Assembly (NCBI RefSeq): GCF_011043775.1
Contig: NZ_JAAKXY010000006.1
Span: 310,001-374,000, forward strand
Direction: 5' to 3'
DNA length: 64,000 nt
DNA from: Natronolimnobius sp. AArcel1
Lineage (GTDB): Archaea; Halobacteriota; Halobacteria; Halobacteriales; Natrialbaceae
Notes under the pieces: generated by a model
The model's input: only the letters and a program-made list of their open reading frames with translations
The model's database searches: none
What the model was told of the DNA's origin: nothing
Shown here: positions 8,109 through 16,838 of the stretch, one piece after another
How positions within the stretch are numbered: position 1 is the stretch's first letter
Layout: each line of letters begins with the position of its first letter
Made by a program: the position numbers and the translations under genes

Positions 8109-8255
8109 CTATAACAGCAACGACACGATCGCGAGGACGACGAAAATCAACACGAGCCACTTCGCAATTGCCATTGTGAACCCGGCGACGCCTGTCGCGC
8201 CCAGTGCTCCTGCGATGATTGCGATCACGAAGAACAGTATTGCAAGTTCTAACAT
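8109..8255 (-). CDS. DUF1328 (UPF0391) family small membrane protein
   Basis: A 48-residue protein: [20 protein letters not shown], then [27 protein letters not shown]. Two short transmembrane helices with Gly/Ala packing motifs are the signature of the DUF1328 family, widespread in bacteria and haloarchaea and often stress-linked; its function is unknown. A TATA-like CCCTATCC at about 8280-8288 supports the ATG at 8255 rather than the long upstream extension. Confidence 0.85.
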   Translation of the reverse strand: MLELAILFFVIAIIAGALGATGVAGFTMAIAKWLVLIFVVLAIVSLLL

Positions 8256-8494
8256 ATGCGTAGTATTGGGCGGACAGTGGATAGGGATTTGGCCTGAATA
8301 CGCCGCCGAGAGCCACCGTGTTCCGAGGTTTCGAGAGACCCGAAACTGTATTCTCCTCGAGACAATCCGGATGAGAAATAGTTCTCCCGAGATAGGTCTG
8401 CGACCAGTGGAGAACCACTGCTCCGAAGTCACGAAGTGCCCAGAAAACCTCCCTTCTCCACTCACCCGCTCATATCGCAGTCGGTCTCGAGTCG

Positions 8495-8890
8495 CTACTC
8501 GTTGAGATGCGATCGGTAGCCTTTGGGTTCGAAGCCGCGACGACAGATGACTCGTTTTCTGCCGACCGTAATAGCGCTGATCTGGTCGTCGTCTTCCATC
8601 TGGTCGATAACGGTTGTGAGTCTCTCATCCGTCCAGCCAGTCTCTTCGCGGACAGTTGTTTCGTCTACGCGGCCACCGCGTTTGACGAGCAGTCGAAGGA
8701 TTTTGTCGTCGTCCTGAAGGTCGCGTTCGTCGACGCCGTACTCGATTTCTTCGGCATAACTCAGCGTCTGGTCGTCGCTTGATTCATCGCTCAGTTCGTC
8801 GTCCGTCGTCGTGGACTCAGCTGTCGCCTCTCCGGTCGAATCGGTTGACCAGAGTGAGGCGAGGCGAGCCCGAAGTGCACTCAGTACCAT
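8495..8890 (-). CDS. wHTH protein (DUF7343/MarR-like)
   Basis: A 131-residue protein. Residues 1-55 are a low-complexity acidic Ser/Thr region. The C-terminal 70 residues form a winged helix: [42 protein letters not shown] and the wing [14 protein letters not shown]. This layout is found in haloarchaeal transcription regulators such as those in the DUF7343 group, in which the wHTH often follows a membrane or flexible segment; here no membrane segment is present. Target unknown. The upstream 200 bases (8891-9095) hold no recognisable gene. Confidence 0.65.
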   Translation of the reverse strand: MVLSALRARLASLWSTDSTGEATAESTTTDDELSDESSDDQTLSYAEEIEYGVDERDLQDDDKILRLLVKRGGRVDETTVREETGWTDERLTTVIDQMEDDDQISAITVGRKRVICRRGFEPKGYRSHLNE

Positions 8891-9095
8891 GGTTGGGTTG
8901 CTAGCGAGTAGATCAATCCCTGTCCGTCGTTACGATACTCTTCTGTCTCATCGGTTATATGTGTGCTGCTGGCGAGTCGGTAGCAAGGACCGTCACCAAA
9001 TCGTGACTGGCGCCATCCCAAAGGACACCCACCTTGCACGCCGCAAGTTTGGTGCAGTCGTCGTCGGTCAGAGGTCACAAATCGGACGCGACTAC

Positions 9096-9326
9096 TTAGA
9101 GGCATTGGCGGGCACTGCGGACGATTTCGTCGACATCGTACTCGTCATCACCCTTCTCGAAGATGACAGTATCGTCAACCCGAACGACAAATACCCCATT
9201 GTCTCCCGGGACCAGCGCGACCGCCTCGAGGTCGGCTTCGAAGGCCGTCAACAGCGCATGTTGGACGTCCTCTGCTCGTGACAAGAACCCACACGGGGCG
9301 CAGTATTCAATCTCGACCGTTGCCAT
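9096..9326 (-). CDS. Rdx/SelW-like thioredoxin-fold protein
   Basis: A 76-residue protein beginning MATVEIEYCAPCGFLSRAED. The CAPC pair (Cys9, Cys12) right after the first beta strand, and the ending strand VIFEKGDDEYDVDEIV, match the Rdx family (SelW/SelT/SelH-like), in which the CxxC or CxxU acts in thiol redox reactions. I chose the ATG at 9326, removing a 16-residue extension that lacks any family similarity. A TATA-like TTTGTATC sits near 9348-9355. Its redox partner is unknown. Confidence 0.8.
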   Translation of the reverse strand: MATVEIEYCAPCGFLSRAEDVQHALLTAFEADLEAVALVPGDNGVFVVRVDDTVIFEKGDDEYDVDEIVRSARQCL

Positions 9327-9409
9327 ACGTGAGTGTTCAGCGTCGAGATACAAAGCACTCCGGGTTGGTTGCAACGCGAGCGGACACTGCGGGGATGGTC
9401 ACAGATCGA

Positions 9410-10219
9410 CTATACGTCGGTCTGGGAGATGGATGCGTCGGAATATCGCTCGATGAGTTGCTCGAGTGAGTCGTGCGTGTTCGTTGTGTGGGGGGCGGTC
9501 AGTGGGGTGATGCTGATTCGGCCTTCGGCGATGGCTCGCCGGTCGGTGCCGTCGGGGTCTGGAATCGTATCGGGATCCATCGACTCCCAGACGCGGTCGT
9601 GAAGGTGAATCTGTCCGCCGTTGCGTTCGGCATCCATCTCGTAACGCTGTGAGGGGCGAGTGAGTTCGACTGGTGCTGGCTCGCCATCTGCAACGGGGAC
9701 GTTGACGTTGAGATACGCTGCATGATCGAAGACACCGGAGTCGAGACCATGGTTGGCAAGGTACGCGGTGATGCGGGTTGCTTCGGCGTACTCCGCAGCA
9801 GTGAGGTCGACGGCCTCGAGCGAGTCGCCGTCGATGGGGACGTACATTGAGGTTGCAATCGCGGGCACGTCGAAGAAGGCGGCTTCGACGGCGGCGCTGA
9901 TGGTTCCCGAGCGCCCGAGGACATACTCGCCCAGATTTGCGCCCTTGTTACAGCCGGCGACGACGAGATCAGGATCCGGGCCGAGTTCGGCCAGTCCGGC
10001 GACGACACAGTCAGCGGGCGTGCCGTGGACGGCGTAGCCAAGGTCGTGCTCGGAGACATCGACTTCGTGCGAGATCGAGCGCCCGCAGGCGCTTTGATCG
10101 GTCGCTGGGGCGACGACGGTGACGTTCGCATCGACCGAGAGCGCGTCATGAAGCGCGCGAATCCCGGTGCTATCGATGCCGTCGTCGTTCGTCAGGAGAA
10201 TCTCGAGTGGCTCGCTCAT
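9410..10219 (-). CDS. surE: 5'/3'-nucleotidase SurE
   Basis: A 269-residue cytosolic phosphatase that removes phosphate from nucleoside monophosphates. The SurE hallmarks are present: the N-terminal metal site LLTNDDGIDSTG, the VVAPATDQSACGRSIS loop with Ser/Asn ligands, the HGTPADCV motif and SGCNKGANLG-like GCNKGANLGEYVLGRSGT. The annotated start is placed at 10219 (MSEPLEILLTNDD), because the 22 residues upstream are not conserved in character. It lies 73 bases downstream of the Rsm22-like gene on the same strand. Confidence 0.93.
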   Translation of the reverse strand: MSEPLEILLTNDDGIDSTGIRALHDALSVDANVTVVAPATDQSACGRSISHEVDVSEHDLGYAVHGTPADCVVAGLAELGPDPDLVVAGCNKGANLGEYVLGRSGTISAAVEAAFFDVPAIATSMYVPIDGDSLEAVDLTAAEYAEATRITAYLANHGLDSGVFDHAAYLNVNVPVADGEPAPVELTRPSQRYEMDAERNGGQIHLHDRVWESMDPDTIPDPDGTDRRAIAEGRISITPLTAPHTTNTHDSLEQLIERYSDASISQTDV

Positions 10220-10292
10220 AGCGGGTGGGTTGGAGGCCGGCGCGAAAAGCCCACCGTTTCGTGCTGTCTCACGAACACCAGTCACCCGACGC

Positions 10293-11903
10293 TCACATCA
10301 CGTGGTCGACAATGGTCTCTTCGTCGACGATCAGATTGTACGCCTGTTCGTCGTCGTTCCACAGCACCAGTATCTGCTCGAACGAGAGGATGGCACCGTA
10401 TTCGGCCTCGAGCAGCGGGCGGTTGAGCGAGGTTTCGTTCGTGAGGACGGCGTAGTGGCCGATTGATTCGCTGCCGTCGCTGATTTTGAAGACGGGATTC
10501 GACCGTGACTGGCCATACTCGTCGTCGTTGGCGCTAAGGGAGTGACTGAGTTTGGCTGCGGCGAGGTCGATTCGGTTCGTGACGTGGCGGTCCATCTCGG
10601 CCATTTTCGCCCAGTCACTGGTCTCGAGTGCAACGTCGATTCGTCGGGTGCCATCCAGGCGCAGGAGCGACGCAGAGTACTGGACGTCGACGTTGATGAA
10701 CTCGCCGGGGGCGTGTTCGTCGTCGTGCTCGGGCGTCGCGTCGTCGAGGTTGCGCTGGAACGGCGGCACCTCGAGGTCGGGGCGGACGTCGAACGACCAG
10801 CCCCGGTCCGAGGGGCGTTCACCCGGCCAAAGGCGCACGGCGGGGCTGTAGACCGTGACGGTCCCCTGCCGGCGCTGTCGTCGGGTAGCGGCCGCGGTTT
10901 CGTTTGCGTCGCCGTCGTCGCCTCCATCGCCGTCTGTGCCGTTGTGCCCGTCATCAAACACCGACTGTGCGAGCACGCGCTCGTCCTCGAGCGTGCGCTC
11001 GAGATCACGCAGTTGGACGCTCGTGTTCTTGTCGGCTGGCGCAATTGCGAGCAGCGTTCCATCAGGAGCGAGCAACTCGAGGGTCTCACGGAGAACGGCT
11101 TCAGGGTCTGAAAGCTCGCTCAGGACGTTACAGGCCAGAATCAGATCGAAGCCGTCGTCGGCTGCGGTCGGATCGAACGTCGCGGCTGCGTCCGCCGTTT
11201 CGTCTCGCGTGACGGTTGCCGGATCGAACGCCTCGATAGTCGTCTCATGCACCGTTGTATGGACGTTCCGACCCGTTTCAGAGAGAAGTGCCTCGAGCAC
11301 GTCGGCGGCGGCGCTCGGTTCGATCGCGTGATAGTCGAGTAAGGCATCTTCGGGGACGTAATCTGCGAGTCCGAGGGCAGGACCGCCGACGCCAGCCCCA
11401 ATGTCGAGGACGCGCATCGTCTGGTCGAGCAGGCCACGATCGGCGAGGTCCTCGAGTGCGTACTGGATCGCAGCGTAGTACGCCGGTAGGTGATAAATCG
11501 CATAGCCAGCGGCGACGTCATCGTCGTACTCGACAGGCCGGCGCTCGAGATAGCTTGCTTTGAAGCGCCGGATGGTCGACCGCAGGAGGTCGCCCGTTGC
11601 GTCTTCGTGCCAGTTGACGCCGTACTGGTCGACGAGGAACTCCTCGAGGGCGTCCGCATAGGCCGACGGGAACGCGGTGACTGGCCGCCGATTCGGCCGA
11701 ATCGCCTCGTCGGGGACGGGTTCGAAGGTGCCATCCTCGCGCTCGACTAATCGGAGGTCGACCGCATCCTCTCGTAGGTGTTGTCGAACAACTGCGGGAT
11801 GTGGATTCCCTTCGACGTACTCACAGATTTCGTCGGGATCAATTGGTCGGACATTGCGTAGATACTTCGCGTTCGATCGGATCGCCTCTCGCTGGTCGCT
11901 CAT
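10293..11903 (-). CDS. Rsm22-family class I SAM methyltransferase
   Basis: A 536-residue protein. The N-terminal 140 residues are helical. A Rossmann methyltransferase core follows, with motif I MRVLDIGAGVGGPAL (SAM binding), motif post-I HAIEPSAAA, and FDLILACNVLSELSDPEAVLRETLELLAPDGTLLAIAP. The order and the phrase SELSD match the Rsm22 group, related to a mitochondrial small-subunit rRNA methyltransferase, so a ribosome-assembly role is likely (inference). A Gly/Asp-rich insert (residues about 330-345) interrupts the second half. Its start overlaps the stop of the upstream prephenate dehydrogenase by 4 bases, so the two are co-translated. Confidence 0.75.
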   Translation of the reverse strand: MSDQREAIRSNAKYLRNVRPIDPDEICEYVEGNPHPAVVRQHLREDAVDLRLVEREDGTFEPVPDEAIRPNRRPVTAFPSAYADALEEFLVDQYGVNWHEDATGDLLRSTIRRFKASYLERRPVEYDDDVAAGYAIYHLPAYYAAIQYALEDLADRGLLDQTMRVLDIGAGVGGPALGLADYVPEDALLDYHAIEPSAAADVLEALLSETGRNVHTTVHETTIEAFDPATVTRDETADAAATFDPTAADDGFDLILACNVLSELSDPEAVLRETLELLAPDGTLLAIAPADKNTSVQLRDLERTLEDERVLAQSVFDDGHNGTDGDGGDDGDANETAAATRRQRRQGTVTVYSPAVRLWPGERPSDRGWSFDVRPDLEVPPFQRNLDDATPEHDDEHAPGEFINVDVQYSASLLRLDGTRRIDVALETSDWAKMAEMDRHVTNRIDLAAAKLSHSLSANDDEYGQSRSNPVFKISDGSESIGHYAVLTNETSLNRPLLEAEYGAILSFEQILVLWNDDEQAYNLIVDEETIVDHVM

Positions 11904-12685
11904 AATGAATCTCCGTCAGCTGTCTGCCACGTCTGTGTTGCCTCGCGATACAGCGCCTCGAGTTCCGCGCTGTCTGCGTCGGCGACTCGTGTGGCCGCGT
12001 CGGCTACCGCATCGGCTCCCGCGAACGTCTCCTGAATATCGGCGTAGACGCGTGGTGTCCCACCGGTCATCTGCGTGGCGAGCGTCGCGAGTTGGTCGTA
12101 GATCGGTGTCTCGAATCCTTCTGGAACTGGCTTGGCTGCAATCGCGAACGACAGTACTGCTGCGTGCGTTGCTGCCTGCACCGTCTCCATGGCTTCGTCG
12201 TGTTCCGTTGCCGTCGTCTCGAGCAGCGAGTTCCCACGATCATCGAGACTCTCGAGGAGTGCCTCGGTCACCGGCCCCGACTCATCGCGGACGACGGCGA
12301 TCGAGCCCGGTGCGCGTTCGGGCGCAAACAATGGATGCAGGCTCACACGCTCACAGTCCGGTGCGTGTTCGGCCATCGCCTCGAGTGCAGGAGCCATCAC
12401 GCCAGAGACGTCAATGATGGCCTCGCTGGCGCGGTCGGCGTGGGCGGCGATCGCATCGGTGACGTGGATCATCGGAACGGCCAGACAGACGAGGTCATAG
12501 CGATCCTCGATCGCAGTTGCCTCCCCATCGTCACTCGAGGCCAGTGAGACGGCCGTTGCGTCGGGAACCGTCTCGGCGGCTGCAGCGGCAGCGTCGGCGT
12601 CGACGTCGGCGAACGTCACCGGGGCGTCGAGGGCGCGCCCGATCCACGTCCCCATTGCCCCCGCGCCGACGATCAGTACGTCCAT
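11900..12685 (-). CDS. tyrA: Prephenate dehydrogenase
   Basis: A 261-residue protein that oxidatively decarboxylates prephenate to 4-hydroxyphenylpyruvate on the tyrosine route. Residues 1-10 (MDVLIVGAGAMGTWIG) form the Rossmann GxGxxG. The family motif DVSGVMAPALEAM and the catalytic SLHPLFAP (His of the substrate site) are visible, then an all-helical C-terminal half. No ACT domain. Cytosolic. The aroA and aroC genes of the same pathway lie 27-30 kb away at 39964 and 41787. The 4-base overlap with the methyltransferase gene downstream is unexpected for a metabolic enzyme. Confidence 0.88.
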   Translation of the reverse strand: MDVLIVGAGAMGTWIGRALDAPVTFADVDADAAAAAAETVPDATAVSLASSDDGEATAIEDRYDLVCLAVPMIHVTDAIAAHADRASEAIIDVSGVMAPALEAMAEHAPDCERVSLHPLFAPERAPGSIAVVRDESGPVTEALLESLDDRGNSLLETTATEHDEAMETVQAATHAAVLSFAIAAKPVPEGFETPIYDQLATLATQMTGGTPRVYADIQETFAGADAVADAATRVADADSAELEALYREATQTWQTADGDSL

Positions 12686-12835
12686 CGGCCTGTGATAGCC
12701 CCCGCCGTCGCAAAAGCCGTTCGATCGATCACGTTACCTGACGGTCGCTGCAGCCGCCAGTATCGATTCCTCGCCATCGTATGCTGGCTGCTACCGCCCA
12801 CCAAGGACTAAACCGTCGGTTCCCGTAGCGTGTGT

Positions 12836-13567
12836 ATGGGAGCGACCGACCGCCCACGGTTTGCATCCGATGCAAGCCAACAAATCTACGAGTACGTCGA
12901 ACGCCACGGCACCGTCGACCGCGATAAACTCCTCGAGTTCGTCGCCCTGCCCGCCGAGACGTTTCGAACCCACCTCGAGGAGTTGCAAGCTGATGGTTAT
13001 CTCGAAGAAGACGATGGTACGCTGCGAATCGCCGTCGAATTCGGGGCTGTCGAGGAGTGCGAAATCGACGAGTTTTCAGTTACGATTTGTCCGGCCCATC
13101 ACGACGACTTCGACAGCCTCATCGAAACGATTCGAGACGTTACTGCCGCAGAGACGTACGTCGTCGCCGAATCCATCGCGGAGGAACTCCTCTACGAGAA
13201 CGCGATCACGCGCCACAACGCCGTTCGCTCGCGCGTCTTCTTCGTCGCAACCGTCGAAGGCGAAGTCATCGGCTGGACCCACCTCGAGTTGCCCCAGGTC
13301 GACCGACTACACGGCACTGCCCAACAGACCGTTGGCGTTCGTCAGTCCTACCAGGGTCACGGCATCGGCGAGACACTCCTCGAGCGTGGCATCGAGTGGG
13401 CCGAAGCCAACGGATTCCGGAAGGTGTACAACAGCGTGCCAGTCACCAACGACCACGCGCTCGCGTTTCTGACGGATCGTGGCTGGGATACCGAAGCGAT
13501 CCGTCGCGATCACTACGTCGTCGGTGACGAACTGGTCGACGAGGTGATGATGGCGCGCGAACTGTAA
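12836..13567 (+). CDS. GNAT acetyltransferase with N-terminal winged helix
   Basis: A 243-residue protein. Residues about 10-60 form a small winged helix (QQIYEYVERHGTVDRDKLLEFV, then the wing GYLEEDDGTLRI). Residues 80-240 are a GNAT fold with the acetyl-CoA loop SYQGHGIGETLLERGIEWA and the conserved NDHALAFLTDRGW. The family transfers acetyl groups to amines. A fused regulator domain suggests it senses or modifies something near DNA, but the substrate is unknown. The ATG at 12836 is preferred over the GTG at 12830. It is followed 68 bases later by the FAD oxidoreductase gene. Confidence 0.78.
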   Translation: MGATDRPRFASDASQQIYEYVERHGTVDRDKLLEFVALPAETFRTHLEELQADGYLEEDDGTLRIAVEFGAVEECEIDEFSVTICPAHHDDFDSLIETIRDVTAAETYVVAESIAEELLYENAITRHNAVRSRVFFVATVEGEVIGWTHLELPQVDRLHGTAQQTVGVRQSYQGHGIGETLLERGIEWAEANGFRKVYNSVPVTNDHALAFLTDRGWDTEAIRRDHYVVGDELVDEVMMAREL

Positions 13568-13635
13568 TCCAACACAACGCGACACGGGGTCGTGTTGGGT
13601 CAGCACTCTTGGTCGGTCGGTTCGAAGCCACTGCT

Positions 13636-14700
13636 ATGACACAGATCGCCATCGTCGGCGCTGGTGGTGCCGGTGCCGCCGCCGCGTACGCCCTCGAGCA
13701 GCGAGATAGAGACGTTTCGATCACCGTCCTCGAGAAATCTGGCGGCGTCTGCGGCCGAGCAGCGACACGACGGCGTGATGAACTCACCTACGACTACGGC
13801 GCGAACTACGTCAAAGACGCCGACGAACGCGTCACGGAACTTCTGACAAAAACGCTCGAGACCGAGGGACTGGTCGACATCAGCGAGCCGATCTGGACGT
13901 TCGACGGCGACGGGTCGATTTCCGAGGGGCGCGACGCCGACGAGCACAAGTGGACCTATCGTGAGGGACTGACCCAGATCGCAAAGCGATTGTTTGCACG
14001 GACAGAGGCCAATGTTCACCGCCGGACACGAGTCAAGCGAGTCAGCTGCGATGACTCCGCTGGCTCGGACGGTGACTCACCCGAGTGGCGACTCGAGGAT
14101 GACGACGGCAAGACGTGGGGACCGTTCGACCGGCTGTTGTTGACTCCGCCAGCGCCACAGACGGCCGAGTTGCTCCGGGCGGCCGAGTGGGGCGACCGCG
14201 ACCTCCTCCGCGAGCGCCTCGCTGGTGCGATCGATGACGTCCCCTACCGATCGATCTGGACCGGTATCTTCCACTATCCGTTCGAACTCGAGGTACCCTA
14301 CTACGCGCTGGTGAACACCGACAAAAACCACGAAATCGGCTGGCTCGCCCGGGAAGAGTGCAAACCGGGCCACGTTCCCGACGGCGAATCAGTGCTCGTC
14401 GTCCAGGCGAACCACGAGTGGTCGCTCGAGCATTTCGATGATCCTCCTGCAGAAACGCTCGCGGAACTGGCGGCGCTCACTGCAGACCTGCTCGAGGACG
14501 ATCGGTTAGCGGACCCCGATTGGACTGATCATCAGGGCTGGCGCTACGCACAACCCGACGATGGCGTCGACCTAGAACCGCTTCGACGGGCCGAACGCGA
14601 GGGGCTCTATTGCCTCGGCGACTGGGTCGTCGGTGAGGGCCGCCTCCACGCTGCGCTTCGATCCGGCCTCGAGTGTGGTGACCGGATTTCGCTCGAGTAA
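13636..14700 (+). CDS. FAD-dependent oxidoreductase (renalase/amine-oxidase-like)
   Basis: A 354-residue flavoprotein. The N-terminus has the FAD Rossmann motif IVGAGGAGAAAAYAL and the acidic end of strand two with VLEKSGGVCGRAATRR, the GR loop typical of NAD(P)-binding flavoproteins and renalase. A C-terminal FAD signature YCLGDWVVGEGRLHAALRSG aligns with the GD motif. Renalase-like proteins oxidise small amines or NADH isomers; the substrate here is unknown. The start at 13636 removes a 9-residue leader. A TATA box is not obvious. Confidence 0.82.
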   Translation: MTQIAIVGAGGAGAAAAYALEQRDRDVSITVLEKSGGVCGRAATRRRDELTYDYGANYVKDADERVTELLTKTLETEGLVDISEPIWTFDGDGSISEGRDADEHKWTYREGLTQIAKRLFARTEANVHRRTRVKRVSCDDSAGSDGDSPEWRLEDDDGKTWGPFDRLLLTPPAPQTAELLRAAEWGDRDLLRERLAGAIDDVPYRSIWTGIFHYPFELEVPYYALVNTDKNHEIGWLAREECKPGHVPDGESVLVVQANHEWSLEHFDDPPAETLAELAALTADLLEDDRLADPDWTDHQGWRYAQPDDGVDLEPLRRAEREGLYCLGDWVVGEGRLHAALRSGLECGDRISLE

Positions 14701-14701
14701 T

Positions 14702-14787
14702 ACGTTGGTATTGGACGCAATCTCTGGACAGTCGGTACTGGCCTCAAGACTAGGAATTTCTCGGAACTATCGTTCGAATACCAACGT
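14702..14787. repeat. 11-base inverted repeat 64 bases apart
   Basis: ACGTTGGTATT at 14702-14712 is the exact complement of AATACCAACGT at 14777-14787. It lies right after the oxidoreductase stop codon and before the histidine kinase gene. It may form a large hairpin in the transcript, or be a pair of protein-binding sites. Confidence 0.55.
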
Positions 14788-14850
14788 GTATTGGCTCGCT
14801 GCTTATTACCCCTGCTACACTTTTCCAGATAATTACTCCTTATAGTCCTC

Positions 14851-16809
14851 ATGAGCCAACCCCTCCACACCTCCAAACCGGACGTTCTCAACCTCGAGAG
14901 TCCACTCGATGCCCTGCAGCAAAGTCCCGAATTCAACGGCCCGATCGAGTCGCCCGATGGCGAATTCTGCAACGATCACTTCGCACTGATCTACGAGAGT
15001 CGCGATGAGCAGTTCGCCGCCGCAGTGCCGTTTATTCGACAGGGACTCGAGCGCGGCGAACACTGTCTGTACGTCCTCAGCGAGACATCTGAATCGGCGG
15101 TCCGAGACGCGCTTCAAGCGGATGGGATCGACGTCGACGCTGCCGTCGACTCCGGTGCGCTTGCGTTCGCGACTATTAGAGAGACCTATCTCGAGAACGG
15201 GTCGTTCGACGCCGACGAGATGATGGCCCAGTACGCCGAGCGCATCGAGGCAGCCACTGCGGAGTTCGAGGCGTTCCGACTGGCCGCCGAGATGGACTGG
15301 ATCCTCGAGGCTGACGTCTCGACGGCGGAGTGTATGGCCTACGAGAGCAAGGTCAACGCCCTCTTCGACGATAAAGACGCCATTGCGGTCTGTCAGTACA
15401 ACCGCGAGACGTTCCCGCCAGAGGTTCTCTGTGACGTCATCCGGGTCCATCCCCATCTCATCTATGACAGCACTGTCTGTCACAACTTCTACTACACGCC
15501 GCCGGAAGAGTTCTGCGAGGGTGGGCGCTCCTCGAAATACGAACTCGAGCGGATGCTCGGGACGTTGCTCGACCGGAGCAAAGCCAGAAGTGCGTTGCAA
15601 GAGCGCGAACAGTTCCTGCAGCGACAGAACCGAATTACCGCAGATCCGGATCGGGCTTTCGAGGACAAACTGCAGGCGCTGTTCGAACTCGGGTGTGAGC
15701 GCTTCGACCTCGAGATCGGTGCGATGGCCCGCGTCGATGTCGAACGCGATTGGCTCAAACTCGAGCACGTCAGCACCGACGAGCACGAACACTTCCAGAC
15801 CGGTATTGAACTCCCACTGTCGGAGACGTACTGTACCGCTGCCACCGATATCCAGTCGGTCGGGAGCATTACGAGCCCGGAATTGGATGGGTACGATGAG
15901 ATTACTGCCTATCAGGAGTTCGGCATCCGGACATATCTCGGCACCTACATCGACGTCGATGGCGGCACTGACCGAACGTTTTTCTTTCTCGATTCCAACT
16001 CCCGCACCGAGCCGTTTTCTGCCGACGAACGCGCCTTCCTCCAGTCAATGAGTCAGTGGGTAAAGTACGAACTCGAGCAACACCAGCGCGAGCGCGAACT
16101 CGAGCGGACGGTCGACCGCCTCGAGACCTCGAACGAACGACTCGAGCAGTTCGCCTACGCTGCTAGCCACGATCTGCAAGAGCCGCTCCGGATGATCTCG
16201 AGTTACTTGCAACTGATCGAGCGGCGCGCCGATCTCACCGCAGAAAACGAGGAGTTCCTCGAGTTCGCCGTCGACGGCGCTGATCGGATGCGTGAGATGA
16301 TCAACGGCTTGCTTACGTACTCCCGAATCGAAACCCGGGGAAAGCCGTTCGAATCGGTTGCACTCGCAGACGTGTTTGCGGATGCCTGCGAGAACGTGCA
16401 GTTCCAACTCGAGGACAGCAATGCGGACCTATCAGTCGACTCACTCCCGCGCATTTCGGGCGATCGCAGCCAACTACGCCAACTGTTTCAGAACCTGCTA
16501 GCGAACGCAGTGAAGTATGCAGGCGAGGAGCCCCCAGACATCGAGGTGACGGCGTACAAAGACGACACAGAGTGGGTGATTTCGGTTCGCGACGAGGGTA
16601 TCGGTATCGCTCCCGACGAACAGACCCAGATCTTCGAGGTTTTTGATCGACTCCACAGTCGGGCCGAGTACGACGGTGCGGGAATCGGACTCGCACTCTG
16701 TGAGCGTATCGTCGAGCGCCACGGCGGCCGGATCTGGGTCGATTCAGACGTCGGCGAGGGCTCGACGTTCTCGTTTACACTGCCGGCGGCAACGGACTGC
16801 ACCCAGTAA
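14851..16809 (+). CDS. MEDS-GAF sensor histidine kinase
   Basis: A 652-residue soluble kinase. Residues about 30-200 are a MEDS domain (as in methanogen/DcmR proteins; FALIYESRDEQFAAAVPFIR, GEHCLYVLSE, EMDWIL). Residues about 255-400 form a GAF sensor (CERFDLEIGAMARVD). A coiled coil leads into HisKA, with phospho-acceptor His440 in AASHDLQEPLRMIS. The ATPase carries the N box QLFQNLLANAVKYA, G1 DEGIGI and G2 GAGIGLAL. No membrane helices, so a cytoplasmic signal is sensed. No response regulator lies beside it. Its kinase core is strikingly like that of the kinase at 59060-61102. Confidence 0.9.
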   Translation: MSQPLHTSKPDVLNLESPLDALQQSPEFNGPIESPDGEFCNDHFALIYESRDEQFAAAVPFIRQGLERGEHCLYVLSETSESAVRDALQADGIDVDAAVDSGALAFATIRETYLENGSFDADEMMAQYAERIEAATAEFEAFRLAAEMDWILEADVSTAECMAYESKVNALFDDKDAIAVCQYNRETFPPEVLCDVIRVHPHLIYDSTVCHNFYYTPPEEFCEGGRSSKYELERMLGTLLDRSKARSALQEREQFLQRQNRITADPDRAFEDKLQALFELGCERFDLEIGAMARVDVERDWLKLEHVSTDEHEHFQTGIELPLSETYCTAATDIQSVGSITSPELDGYDEITAYQEFGIRTYLGTYIDVDGGTDRTFFFLDSNSRTEPFSADERAFLQSMSQWVKYELEQHQRERELERTVDRLETSNERLEQFAYAASHDLQEPLRMISSYLQLIERRADLTAENEEFLEFAVDGADRMREMINGLLTYSRIETRGKPFESVALADVFADACENVQFQLEDSNADLSVDSLPRISGDRSQLRQLFQNLLANAVKYAGEEPPDIEVTAYKDDTEWVISVRDEGIGIAPDEQTQIFEVFDRLHSRAEYDGAGIGLALCERIVERHGGRIWVDSDVGEGSTFSFTLPAATDCTQ

Positions 16810-16838
16810 CCGCCGCGCTGGGCAGTTAGCCACGGATG

